NCBI RefSeq assembly: GCF_945859685.1
Contig: NC_079149.1
Location: 39,459,136 to 39,523,135 of the forward strand
Source of the DNA: Eupeodes corollae
Lineage: Eukaryota; Arthropoda; Insecta; Diptera; Syrphidae
Direction of reading: 5' to 3'
DNA: 64,000 bases
The notes below the pieces were generated by a model. The model was not told where the DNA came from. It did no database searches and saw only the letters and a list, made by a program, of their open reading frames with translations. Below, piece by piece: positions 22,480 to 33,905 of the stretch. Numbering within the stretch: the stretch's first letter is position 1; each line of letters begins with the position of its first letter. The position numbers were made by a program, and so were the translations under genes.

Positions 22480-23850
22480 GAATTGCCAAATCCTTATTCT
22501 TAAGTAAGAATTGTTAGTAAACTTTAATATAAGTAAAAATTAAGAATTTATCTATCCATCTATCTTTCTATAAATTGTTTGTAAATTTTAGAAGAAGATA
22601 CAAATTTCTTGCATTGTTTTAGAAAATCCAAACATCTTTCAATATTTATTTATTTATGTATTTATTCATCAATCAATATAAGGAAGAAAAGAAAGCTTTG
22701 TATCAAGGATAACACCTAAATCTTTATTTTGTGATACACGATCCAATATAGAACTATCAATTTGAAACTCGTAAAAAATTTGGGAAATCGTACGAAAGCA
22801 AGACATAACTTGGCATTTTGAAATATCAAGATATAAGGAGTTTATCTGACATCAATCTGCCAATTTATTTAAGTCATCATTTAATAAAACACAATCATCA
22901 CAACATTTAATACAACGATATAGTTTAAGGTCGTCAGCAAAAAGAAGACACTGAGAATTTTGAAAAATGTTGGAAATATCGTTTACAAAATGCAGGAACA
23001 TTAAAGGGCCTAAGTGACTACCCTGAGGGACACCAGATGGAACCAATATTTGATTAGAGTGATGCTCGTCAATCTTAACGACTTGAACTCTAGATGTTAA
23101 ATAGGATTTCAACCAATCTAGAAACTTAGAATGAAATCCTAGTTTCAAAAGTTTGTGTAATAGAATATGATGATTAACGCGGTCAAATGCTTTAGCAAAA
23201 TCAGTAAAAATTATATCAGTTTGACGATAAGATTCAAAATTATTAATTATATAGTAAGTCATTAATGTAAGATTAGTGGTTGTAGATCTTCCAGAAAGAA
23301 AAGTGAGCTTGTCACAGACAAATTTCTCAAATAACTAAGAAAGAGCAGATATTTTGCTGATTGGTCTATAATTTGTAATTTCTCTTTTAGATTCAGATTT
23401 AAAAATTGGTGTTATATAAGACAGTTTCCAACATTCAAAAAATTCACCTTTCGAGAGCGATAGGTTGAAAATGGCTGTCAATGGAATAGCTAAAGATGAG
23501 GCACATTTAAGCAATAAAATTAGCGGGATCCCTGATCTGGCTGATTCTACTTCAGAAACCTTCAGAACCATAGACCCTATGTTAACGATAGAAGATACTC
23601 TTGGAATACAAACATTTGTTGGAGAGTTTGTGAAGTAAACAGACTAAAAATAAACAGCAAATAAGTTACAAATTTCTTCAACTCCTTAATTTATTCAGAT
23701 ACTTCATGCAGCTTGGATGCCCATTGCTTTTGCGCTTAGCGTTAATGTACTTCCAAAAACGTTCACTTTTATATTTAATATTTGATTCAATAGAGAACAA
23801 ATAAGCCCGATATAAAAATTTATTAGTATAATCTGAGTTAAATAATTCGG
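22480..23850 (-). mobile_element. Non-LTR retrotransposon A, minus copy
   Basis: Minus-strand reverse transcriptase. Motifs are FWKYINAKRK upstream, YRPISKISALS, TDFAKAFDRVNHHIL, GVPQGSHLGPLMFLHFVNDI, LLFADDLKLY and a thumb region near 22700-22860 (NKDLGVILDTKLSF). It is closely related to the copy at 18730-20482 (shared PQGSHLGPLxF and ADDLK motifs). Frameshifts near 23260-23335 make it dead. Confidence 0.85.
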
Positions 23851-25021
23851 ATGTTACTTGATTTTCTGTTAACCAAGTTTCAGTTAGATAATGAACTTTT
23901 TCACCTTAACGAACATAGGCCATATAGAAGGGTAAAATCTTGTGGCATCTTTGATGAATTCGCGTATTTGATTGTTTCCCAACAGAGGTGGTTGCAGGTG
24001 CATATAGCGAGAATATCGACAAATAATTGCAAGTGGGATGTTTTGCAAATATATTTAGAGGTTTTTGGAAATTTGAAAAATTCAAGGCAAAATTGCTTTC
24101 GATTGCATTTTTAGCAAAACTTGTCATATTTATACAAAGTTTTCATTTAATTTTAAGAAACGTATTTAAATTGGTAAGAATTTTGTATATTTCAAGCTTT
24201 CGACTAGAATATTAATTGTACCTTATTCTTTGTTTTGTTTTACTTATTAAAGTTATCATTTTAACAATGAATGAAATTATCTAAGAATTTGATATCAATA
24301 CTACGATTTTTTTTTTTAATTATTTTCTCCTTTGAACTTCCGCTATAAATTTTATGAACAATTATTTGATAAACTTGATAAAACTATTTATAATATCTAA
24401 TTTAATTTATATTTAGTATACAAAATTTAGATGTTATAGTTAAAATTTAAATTACAAGTTGATATTGATAGGAAGAAATAATGTATTTAATTTAAATATT
24501 TACAACATAATTTATATGAAATTTATTATATGACGGTATTTATGTAGAAGTGCATATATGGAGTTTATTTATATATACATATGCCGTGATATGACGCATG
24601 TGTTCGTTATCACTTAAATATAAAGTCCCAATAAGTTGAATACTTAACACACCTACTTTTGACACACCTACAAGCTACAAGAGAGATAAAAAATAAAATT
24701 ATAATAAAATTCAGCTTGCCGATTAGGTATATCAAGTTCGCGTCACTAAATCTAAAGTTGATAGATATATAAAGAGCTTTTGTTTGTTAATTTAATAAAC
24801 ATAATTTCTTGATGTGATAAGACATCACTTAAATTATTGATAGAACGCATTTTGTTTCTAATTTATCTTAACTGTTATTTAAGTTATTATTGTATAAATT
24901 CATAGAATTTTTGTATGATTAAAATAAAAACTAAGAAATCTATAGTTACCTTCAGGTACATAATACATTAGTTACACTATTAGAAAGGTTTGTGTCATTC
25001 TTTCATATTGTACGAGACTTA
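23851..25021. other. No gene seen
   Basis: AT-rich intron sequence. Short open frames on both strands show no family signature. Confidence 0.55.
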
Positions 25022-26053
25022 CAGTGGCGAGCAAAATAATAGCAGTGTAATAGACAAGAACCTATAATTTTTCATAAGAAAGAAAAAGCTGAAACTTGGG
25101 GACGGAAACAATCTCTAACACCATCTTTTAAAAAACGTGTGGTTCGCTTCTCAAGAAATAATCCTACAGCAGCAGCTACAGAGATTGCAGAGCTTGCGGT
25201 TCCTTGCGGTGTGCATACGGTGAGGAGAATACTAAAGGAGCATAACCTAAATGCTCGCATTCCAAGAAAGGTTCCACTTTTAAAGAAGAACCATATAGTT
25301 AAAAGGATGAAGTTTTCGAGCGAGCATTTAAGATGGGCTCCTGAAGAGTGGCGAAACATTCTCTGGGCCGATGAGAGCAAGGTGGTTCTCTATGGTGGTA
25401 AAGGATCTCGGAAGTTTGTGAGAAGACTCTCGAACATAGAATATAACCCCAGATACACCACGAAAACAATTAAGCATGGGGGATCCAGTATAATAGTTTG
25501 GTGATGCTTCTCCTATTATGGAGTTGGCCCAATATTCTTCATCAAAAGCATTTTGAATCAGCACTCTTACGTGGATATCTTTCAAAACACCATGCTGCCA
25601 TATGCCGAATACGAAATGCCGCTAAAATGGGTATTCCAGCAGGATAATGACCCAAAGTAAACCAGCAGAGCAGCCAGGCAATGGTTCCAAGATAATAGGA
25701 TTGAGGTCATGGAGTGGCCTGCACAATCTCCTGACCTCAATCCCATCGAGAATCTATGGGAAGATATTAAAAAAGAAGTATTCAAGGCAAAACCAAAAAA
25801 TAACAGAGAATTATGGAGCGTTGCTGAGCAGGCTTGGCAATCAATAACATCATCAAGATGTCATAAATCAAGAACATAGCCACTTTTTGTGGAGTCACTG
25901 AAACGTCGCTGTGAAGCAGTTGTAAAAAATAATGGTCATGCTACCAAATACTAGCTTTTCTTAAATAAAATACCGTTGGAAAAAACTTTTTGTTCCCTTT
26001 TTTTATTTTAATTTGATAGAACAAGAAAATCACTGCTATTATTTTGCCCGCTT
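25022..26053 (+). mobile_element. Tc1-like transposon, DD34E type, inactive
   Basis: Terminal repeats are CAGTGGCGAGCAAAATAATA on the left and an inverted GCGGGCAAAATAATAGCAGT on the right, with TA at both edges. The transposase encodes HTH remnants, then WADESKV (first Asp), QQDNDPK (second Asp) and SPDLNPIENLWEDIKKE (Glu). In-frame stops at 25502 and 25657-25659 and a late frameshift inactivate it. The 5' coding end is also missing. Length 1032 bp, short for the family. Confidence 0.88.
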
Positions 26054-26154
26054 TATTTTGAGGCTTATTTTGTTTTTGCATTACTGCTTAGGTAATTAGC
26101 AATAAATTAAATTCCATTCTAACTAAAAATTAAATTTTAATGAATCTTAAGGAG

Positions 26155-26245
26155 CTTTACTTAAAAACATTTCCAACACCAAAGCCCTTTTTATGTTTTA
26201 TTTAAAATAATTTTCCATGCACTGCTATTTTTTTGCGCAGCTGTA
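26155..26245. mobile_element. Solo 3' end of a second Tc1-like element
   Basis: Bases 26219-26245 read, inverted, CAGCTGCGCAAAAAAATAGC followed by AGTG, the terminal repeat style of the neighbouring Tc1 copy (AAAATAATAGCAGTG). The preceding bases resemble that copy's 3' flank. Only the end survives. Confidence 0.5.
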
Positions 26246-26657
26246 TTTCATAATTGATATTTTTTTGCAATTACTTCGAAATCCGATTATAACGAATAAT
26301 TAAGCATGCTTATATCCAAACGCAAAAACATATCATTGACTTTGTAATGCCGAATCGCACTGCAGCTTCAAGTGTAGTTATAATCGAAATCTAATTAAGA
26401 CCGAAGTCACTATACTTGAGCGAATTTGTATGTAAATTAATAAAAGGTAACAAATTTATGATAATAGTAAAAACAAAAATTGGTTACTGACCTCAAGGTT
26501 AACAAATGGAAACATTACTTATATTCGAGACAAAAGGAGTTCACTTTTAGTACCTTTTTTTAATGACACGCGCTTCCTGGAGCCGACACAGCTGCCTTAA
26601 GACTATGTTTCTTATTAATAGAAAAATGGTAAAAAGCGAATAGTGAAGCGTAACATT
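26246..26657. other. No gene seen
   Basis: AT-rich, no recognised features. Confidence 0.5.
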
Positions 26658-27187
26658 GGTCGGGTTCAGACGACATAAGGGACTTGAGAGTAGGTAAGTT
26701 TCAAGTATCTGATTGGCCAGCTGCCAAAAAATTGCCTTCCAATTAAGCAATTTTTATGGAAAGTTGATTGGAAAGTTAGTCAAGCAAAATGTCCCTAACT
26801 ATTAAGTCTACTTATGTCAAAATGACAGCTAATCATGATTTTTCAATTAACTGAGAGCTGAACTTTATTACTGTATGATTTACTTTATGTAAAATTTCAT
26901 TTAATTTTTTGTGTGAAAAAGTTCCTGGTCAAATTGGAAAAGTAATAAGTTATTTTTCTTTACAATACAAAATTTGGAATTGTAGCTTGCCTGAGAAGTG
27001 TTTGGATGACAATAATGCTTTTCTTAGTTTTTGCACAATCAACATAAGGTAGAGGTTTCTGAAGTAAGGTTCCAAGTTTGAAATTTATGACACTTGAAAA
27101 AGTAACAAGTTGCCTTGGTCAAAATGTACGTTCAAAGAATGCAGTTGACTGCAAATGAAGTTGAACTTATGTTGTCTGAACCTGCCC
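26658..27187. mobile_element. MITE-A copy 4
   Basis: Nearly full length (530 bp) with GGGTTCAGACGACATAAGGG on the left and the inverted GGGCAGGTTCAGACAACATA on the right. The same internal blocks as the other copies are present (CTGATTGGCCAGCTGCC, TTGCCTTGGTCAAAATG). The duplication at the edges is not clean. Confidence 0.82.
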
Positions 27188-27640
27188 ATGATTTAAATAG
27201 TAAAAAGTGAACTTTACCTACTGAAATTACAATAAAGGGTAATACATTTCAAGCAGTATCGTGAAATGACACATGTCAAAACGGAATACAGCGCAGATGC
27301 AAAATGAAATCAGCTAATCTTCTGACACTGAAAGGCGTTGGGGCTTTCTTCAGACATGTCGGGTCTTTTAGCACAATAAAGCATTGGATATAAATAAATG
27401 ACTTTGATGAGTCTAGCCGGATAATCATCTACCCGAGTATCCAGTTACCAGGGTTTCTTGTACCCGGTAACATATTCTTCGTTCAGAAATGATCTAGTCG
27501 GGTACCCGGACACCCGATTCCATGTTAAAAGTCTATCCAACATAAGCCGTATTTTGTATTAAGACCTAAAGGGTTCGTGGCGGCCATTTTTTGTTGGTGA
27601 CATTTGTCAAATCTTTTGTTTATTATTCAGTTGTTTATGC
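27188..27640. other. No gene seen
   Basis: Contains local palindromic ACCCGG/CCGGGT-type sequence around 27410-27525 but no element or gene I can name. Confidence 0.4.
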
Positions 27641-28330
27641 CAAATCATAATGGCAAGTTACATTAGTGAACAGCGCAGAAAACTTAACTATTGTAATGAG
27701 TGTACATTGAAGCAAACGTTGCGCGCAATGCGCCCATTTTACGGAAGACTTGGTGGCCCTTCACAGTCGACTTTTCAACGTTTAGTGACCAAATTTGAGA
27801 CGATCGGTTCATTAACCAATAATCCAACACCCGACGTTCAAGGAACGCAAGATTGGCAGAGAACATCGCCGCGGTCCGTGTACACGAAGTGTACAGCAGA
27901 ACCCAAGGCAGAATTCTTTCGCAGAATTCAACTTGGCTAATTTTTCGTCGGGACTTGGGCCTACACCCGTACATGATCCAACCGTCCTCGGAGATTAAAG
28001 TTCATGACCGTAGGCAACGCCCTTTGTTCGCTGACTGGGCTTCGAATCGTTTGGAAAAAAACGAGACGCATTTTTGGATAAATATCTGTGTTAACAAGCA
28101 AAATTGCCGAACAATTATATAGGCGGCGTAATTGTTCCGTACTTTTTTGAAACCATCGTTAGTGAGGCGGTCACTCTACATAACGATGATAACTAGTTTT
28201 TTATGGTCCAAATGGAACCATATGGACTTAGACGGCATTTGGTTCCAGCAGTAGCGCTACGTGCAACACAACAAACGCCACGACATCTACAACATCTACC
28301 CGCCCTTATTGAAAAGCCTTATATACTTAT
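27641..28330 (+). mobile_element. Mariner-type (DUF4817-type) transposase remnant
   Basis: The start MASYISEQRRKLNYC is followed by the helix-turn-helix region (RAMRPFYGRLGGPSQSTF, LVTKFETIGSL). After frameshifts come the middle (IFRRDLGLHPYMIQ, THFWINICVNKQNC) and the DGIWFQQ region. Terminal repeats and the C-terminal third are missing. Confidence 0.75.
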
Positions 28331-28820
28331 TCCTTTTAAAACATGATAAGAAATAAATGAATAACAGAGTTCAGCTTCCAGTTAAACGAAAAAAAGGGGT
28401 GAACTGAGATTTTGACATACACTTAGTCCAAAAAGTCTCCGTACAGCAGCCTTATTTTAGTGTTTTCTTTTTTTTTTGAAAAAAAGTACTAGGAATAAAT
28501 GTAAAAACCAAAGTGGTAACATTGAAAAAAAGTAAGTTTCCACTTTCACCTTTTTATCAAATTTAAAAAAATTGTGATTGTATTTTCGAAAACCCGTTTT
28601 CAATATATTTTTATTGTAAATTCTTTATCTTGAATCATCAAAAAGAAAGATGCTGTGTGGAGACTTTTTGGACTATGTGTAAGTACATTTAAATTGAGTT
28701 TTTTCTTGACTTACTTTACAATAAAGTTAACTTAATTGTTTCCAATTTCCGTAAGCTGGCCAATCAGATATTACAAACTTGAATAACCTTTAATTCCTGT
28801 TTGTCGCCTGAGCCCAACCA
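28324..28820. mobile_element. MITE-A copy 5, half copy hosting MITE-B
   Basis: Matches the right half of MITE-A (TTCAGCTTCCAGTTAAACGA, then TTTTTCTTGACTTACTTT and a final CCTGAGCCCAACCATT). It is interrupted at 28420-28679 by another inverted-repeat element. The left half is absent. Confidence 0.65.
28420..28679. mobile_element. MITE-B, 260 bp, with TA duplication
   Basis: Ends CACTTAGTCCAAAAAGTCTC and the inverse CACATAGTCCAAAAAGTCTC, flanked on both sides by TA (28418-28419 and 28680-28681). No coding capacity. TA target and size suggest a Tc1/mariner-mobilised MITE. Confidence 0.85.
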
Positions 28821-28929
28821 TTGATATCAAAAAAGGTGCAATTTTCAGCTATATTCACTGTATACTTTCTCCGTGGTAGTTGCTAAGATTCGACGTGTTT
28901 TTAAAAGCTCGGCGATTTTGGCTGAATTT

Positions 28930-29604
28930 TGACAAAAAAAAACAATCGCATGAACATCGCTCAACAGCTGTTAAGAGACGTCAACGATGATCCAAGTTTG
29001 CTCGAAAATAGTCACATGAGTGTACGGTTATGATGTCGAAACCAAAGCACAATCATCCACCTGGAAGCATCCAACGTCACCAATAGCGAAAAAAGCACGT
29101 CAAGTTTGATCAAATGTGAAGGTTTTGCTTACTGTTGTCTTCAATTATAATGGTATAGTGTATGCATAAGAATATAACCTTAAAGGTATGCTTCGTTTGC
29201 GTTAAGCAATGTGGAAAAAAGCGCTCAGATTTATGGAAAAATATTTCATGACTTTTGCACCACGACAACGCACCTGCTCACTCGTCGTTACTTGTTCGTA
29301 ATTTGTAACAATACCGAAGTCTTGCCCCAACCTTCATATTCACCAGATATGGCTCCGTGTGACTTTTTCCTGTTTCCAAATTTAAAGAGACCCGTAAAAG
29401 GATGGCGTTTTTCTTCGAGAATGCTCAAGGACATATCAAAAAGTGAATATCAAGAGAGCTCCGAAGATTGCAAAAAACGCTGGCATAAGTGTATTATATC
29501 TGAGGGGGCTACTTTGAAGGGGACCACATTGATGTAAACGAATAAATACATTTTTTTTTGGAGAAAAAAAACGAAAATCCAGGGTACTTTTTGAACGCAA
29601 CCCG
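28930..29604 (+). mobile_element. Mariner (DD34D) transposase remnant, 3' half
   Basis: Frames around 29010-29140 read as YGYDVETK and SPIAKKARQV. From 29211 the C-terminal half is clear: PQPSYSPDMAPCDFFLFP (the third Asp), KDISKSEYQE and KKRWHKCIISEG. The 3' end reads CAGGGTACTTTTTGAACGCA...CCCG and is followed by TA at 29605-29606. The N-terminal half is degenerate or missing. Confidence 0.82.
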
Positions 29605-29606
29605 TA

Positions 29607-31676
29607 TTTGGTTCTTATTTAGTCTTCGGCAGATTAATGTAAAAATATATTAAAACAGTTGACAATCTTCTGTCTCAATCATTACCCGTGTTTTGTTGGA
29701 AAATCTATCAATAGTATAGTAGGATTTTACACGAATAACAAAAACAATATCCGCAGTATGAATACTACCGATAAAAGTTAAAGTAGAATCTTACTACAGA
29801 TGGGTTTTTGACATGTATGCTAGTATATTGGTAGGATTGATATTGAATTTGTATCTCGATGGCTGTGTTCGTTGAGTAGTTGTCCATTTGGGATCATGTG
29901 TTTTCCATTGAGGAAAAAATCAATATGTTACTGTTGATATTGTTTAGGTTTGTTAATGAAAATGGATCTACTGGGTTTATTTTTCAACAGAAAACAATAG
30001 AAAAGATATCTATGTTTTGCTATATGTTCCCACCAAAGGTTTATTTGAGTTTAAATTAAATAAATCTTTTTGGTGTTTCCACCACACACGAAGATTTAAA
30101 AATGATTAAGTTTGACAGCACTTTCTAAAATGCAAATGGTGTTTCGATGTTTCCTATGAAGTGCAAGTGAGATAGTTTGATTCGTGTTAAACAATGAAGA
30201 ACTAAATAGTCCAGCGCCATTTAAGAATTATGCTACCTACTCCATGTGCAATTTTTTTTCTAATTTGATTAAAACAAATCCATATTTTTTGTTCACAAAC
30301 ATGCAAATAAATAGACCATACTCCATTATCTATAAAACCAATCCTCAACACAGGTTTTTCTTTACAAATGTTGACTGGACTCCGATCCTCGACGGGAAGC
30401 AAGACGAATCAAGCTCATTTCAATTCGATTCAGGTGTATAAAGAATGGAGGCGAGCTTCAAGCTCCCTTCAACACCACATGTTAATGTAGTAGTCTATGA
30501 ACAAACCCCCTTCTTGAAGTTTTTATTTTATGTCAAAGCTGCAATTGTTAAATGAACTTTTTTTGTAGAACCTCATTATCCAGATGTTTTCTTACCATTT
30601 CTTTTTGAAAATTGTCCATTTTATTAGTTTTAGTTATTTTTTTCTGCTGAAGTTAATTTTATCTTTTAATTTTCACAAAACTTTCTTCTATTTGTTTTTT
30701 TTTTTATTATTATTATTATTCTGACAGGTCTTCTTTCAGTTGTACCAATTTTCAAATACAAAAATGTGCCTACTGTCGATATGTTTTCTTGGGAATTATC
30801 TACTATACTATTTATAGAATGCCAAAAAAACACGGGTATTATTATCTTAAATCACATTGTAAAATATGTACGTGTACCCACAGTCAACCAATTATGAAAT
30901 CCGTTCAAGGTTAAATTGTCTTTTGTGTAAAAACAAACATTCCTTTAGCGTGATAGGACGGATTTGTTTTGTTCGGCTTTATCAAACACCCTATAAAGAT
31001 ATCAAATGGGAGATAGAAAATGTTTAAATAACAATTTTACTGCAATTTTCTGTTGCCACTTGAGTTGCATTATTTTATTTAACAATTACATAATGCAGCT
31101 AATCCCAATAAATACAATATAATATAAATTAATAGTAAATTTAACTTAGCTATATCTTATCCCCGCCATGTACAATTATACAAATATTTGTGTTTGCTTA
31201 CACGACTTATAAATTATAAAACAAGGAAGATAACAGTTTAAGAAATTTTTAACAAATCATATAGATATAGAAATAGTATCGTCTATAAGAAGCAAAATCT
31301 ACAAACATTTTTAAAATGACAATAATTATAAACGACCATAATATAATTCATACAGTAATTAGATGTTTTTGAATTTAAAAAAATATGAAACCAAAATCAA
31401 CTTCGCTTAGGTATCCGTTTTTATAATTATTTGTTTTTTTGAATGTTATGGAAAAATGTTAAAATATTTAAAGTCAAATATTTATATTCAAATATCATTT
31501 TAAGGAAATATTAATTTACAAGCATCGTGTGCAATTATTAAAATTTAGTACAGTCAAATTTTTGGTTTATCTTGGCAAATATTTTTGGTAAATTCCCATA
31601 AAAACTGACAAATATTATTTTATAGCTATCATTAGGTTCGGTATAATTCTGTTCACACTTCCTTATAATAAATATA
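29607..31676. other. No gene seen, 2.1 kb
   Basis: AT-rich intron DNA with a (TTA)n tract near 30703-30720. Short frames at 30184-30441 have no family signal. Confidence 0.55.
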
Positions 31677-32579
31677 CACTTCGTGTCACAAGAATAGGGA
31701 CAAACTTTTTTTTGATTTTTATTTGACGATATTTCTTAAGTCTTGTTTTTTTGGAAAGCCTAAACTGGGAATGAATGAGATATATATTAATTTCGGATTA
31801 AGTTGATAAAAATTATAAATTTTATGGCGTACCTGTTTTTTCTGTTACATGAATAGGGACAAGATATAAATTTACCTATTAGCGTGTTTTAAATCAGATA
31901 AAAGGGTACTCTGATTGTTTAGGAGCTTAATACCAGTTTATTAGTACTACAAAATTATATAACGACGATGAAGAACCGAATTCCGCTGTAAGGGAGATAA
32001 AACCACTCAACCTATGCGACGCAGATCAACAATTCCGCCTACCCGACCTCGACGAAGTGAAGATAGCTACATTTAAACTGAAGTCCAAAAAAGCTTTTGC
32101 AGCTGACAGCATCGCTGCCGAACTAATCAAAGCAGAAGGCAATGACTTGGTAGGGAGCATGCTCCACCCACCATCTCTTTATCGATTTTAAGGCCGCGTA
32201 TGACAGCATCCATAGTGCAATGTCTAGTTTTGGCAACCCTGTCAAACTTATCCGTTTGTGCAGAATTACGATGAAGAATGAACGTTGCTCTATCAAGGTT
32301 GAAAAAGATCTCACCGATGCATTTGATGTCAAAAAAGGTTTCAGACAAGGCGATGCACTGTCATGCGACTTCTTCAACATAGTTCTGGAAAGAATTATGC
32401 AAAACTCAACCGTCAACACTAGAGGCACAATCTTCCAAAGGTCCATCCAATTACTCGGATACGCAGGTGATATTGACATAATTGGAAGATCAATGACATC
32501 ATGTCACTGGAGCGTTTTTGAGCATTGCGACGGAAGCGAAGAAGATGGGTTTAGTGGTCAATGAGGGCAAGACCAAGTA

Positions 32580-33905
32580 CAGGGTGGGCCGTTAATAAGT
32601 GCACTTTTTGTCTAGCTCTAACTCCCGAACGAAATAACCGAGACGCGCGGGGATGGTATCTCCTTGCAGCTCGAGATCTAAATTTTTAGTCGCAATGAGT
32701 CCGTTCACGGGAGAGCAGCGCGCTTTCTGCGTTCGCGCCTTTTATGAAAACAATCGCTCATACGTGACTGTTCGTCGGCTTTTTCGGATAAAGTTTGGAT
32801 TACGCAACTTCACCGAGTGTCCAAGGAAAAGAATGGATCGTAACATTCGAGGCAACGCAAAAACTTCGACCTACAGGACGCCCACGTTCCAGGCGGACTG
32901 CAGAAACAATTGAACGCGTACAAGCTTCTGTGCGCGAGGATCGAAGAAACTCTACACGGAAACGCGCTGCGGCCCTGGGAGTACCCAGAACGACTTTACG
33001 TCGCATTTTACGGGATGATTTGAAGTTATACCCTTACAAAATTCAGATTGTCCAAGATTTGAAAGAATCCGATTTTGTTTCACGGTTCAATTTCGCAACA
33101 GAAATGTTACGGAGATTCCCTCACTTCAATAACATTATCTTCTTTCCTTCGGCTTTTTTGGAAGGAAAACCTAATTTTTCCTATACACATAAGTATATAT
33201 TCATTGGTCAATACATTATCTTTTCATTATCTTCTCAGACGAAGCTCATTTTCATGTCAACGGATTTGTTAATCGACAAAATTGTCGATACTGGGGAACA
33301 GAAAATCCACGCTTAAAACATGGACGACCGTTACACTCTCCTCTCCCAAAGTGACCGTTTGGGCCGGAATAGCCAAGTGGGGGATCATAGGGCCGTATTT
33401 TTATGAAGATCGAAACGGGCGTAGTGTTACTGTTAATTCAGAGCGTTATGTTTCGATGCTTAGAGATTTTTTAGCTCCAAAACTGCAAGAATCGAGTGGT
33501 TACACTATTCACACTTGGTTCCAGCAAGATGGCGCTACCTGCCATACAAGTAACGACTCTCTGGAGGTCGTTAGAGAAATGTTTCCTCGAAGGTTGATAT
33601 CGAGGAGGGGTGATATTGCTTGGCCACCCAGGAGCCCTGACTTAACGCCACCGGCTGAATTAAAAGCGAACATTGAAGAAGAAATCCGCTTAATCACTCC
33701 GCAACTTTTGACAAAAGTGTTCCAAAATCTCAGAGTCAGATTGGAAGAGTGCTGTAGGCGAAATGGACAATATTTGGATGATTTAATTTTTAAAAAATAA
33801 AAATTCATTTCGTTTTGTATAATTTAAAATAAATATTTCATTTAAAAGCGCTACAGTTGTATTAATATAATTTTTTTTAAGTGTACTTATTTACGGCCCA
33901 CCCTG
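32580..33905 (+). mobile_element. Mariner-type (DUF4817-type) transposon, complete ends
   Basis: 1326 bp with inverted repeats CAGGGTGGGCCGTTAATAAG and CAGGGTGGGCCGTAAATAAG, TA duplicated on both sides (32578-32579, 33906-33907). The transposase starts at 32698 (MSPFTGEQRAFCVRAFYENN). Frameshifts follow in the N-terminal third. The C-terminal 172 codons from 33282 are open: VTVWAGIAKWG, WFQQDGATCHTS (second Asp), SPDLTPPAE (third acidic site reads as DLTP-PAE, so altered spacing there). The first catalytic Asp lies in FSDEAHFHVNG near 33237. A 92-bp insertion (33133-33234) interrupts the frame before it. Probably a recent but inactive copy. Confidence 0.88.
33133..33234. repeat. 92-bp insertion bounded by a 10-bp direct repeat
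   Basis: CATTATCTTC occurs at 33133-33142 and again at 33225-33234. Removing one repeat plus the DNA between restores the transposase reading from FNNIIF to SDEAHF. There is no GT donor, so it is not a usual intron. It could be a small insertion with target duplication or a filler event. Confidence 0.6.

Noticed and set aside
11623..27187. A clean target duplication for MITE-A copies 3 and 4
   Set aside because: Edges read ATT/AAT and ATT/ATG; only copies 1 and 2 show matching AAT.
33143..33238. Intron in the mariner transposase
   Set aside because: No GT donor at the left break; a 10-bp direct repeat explains the interruption better.
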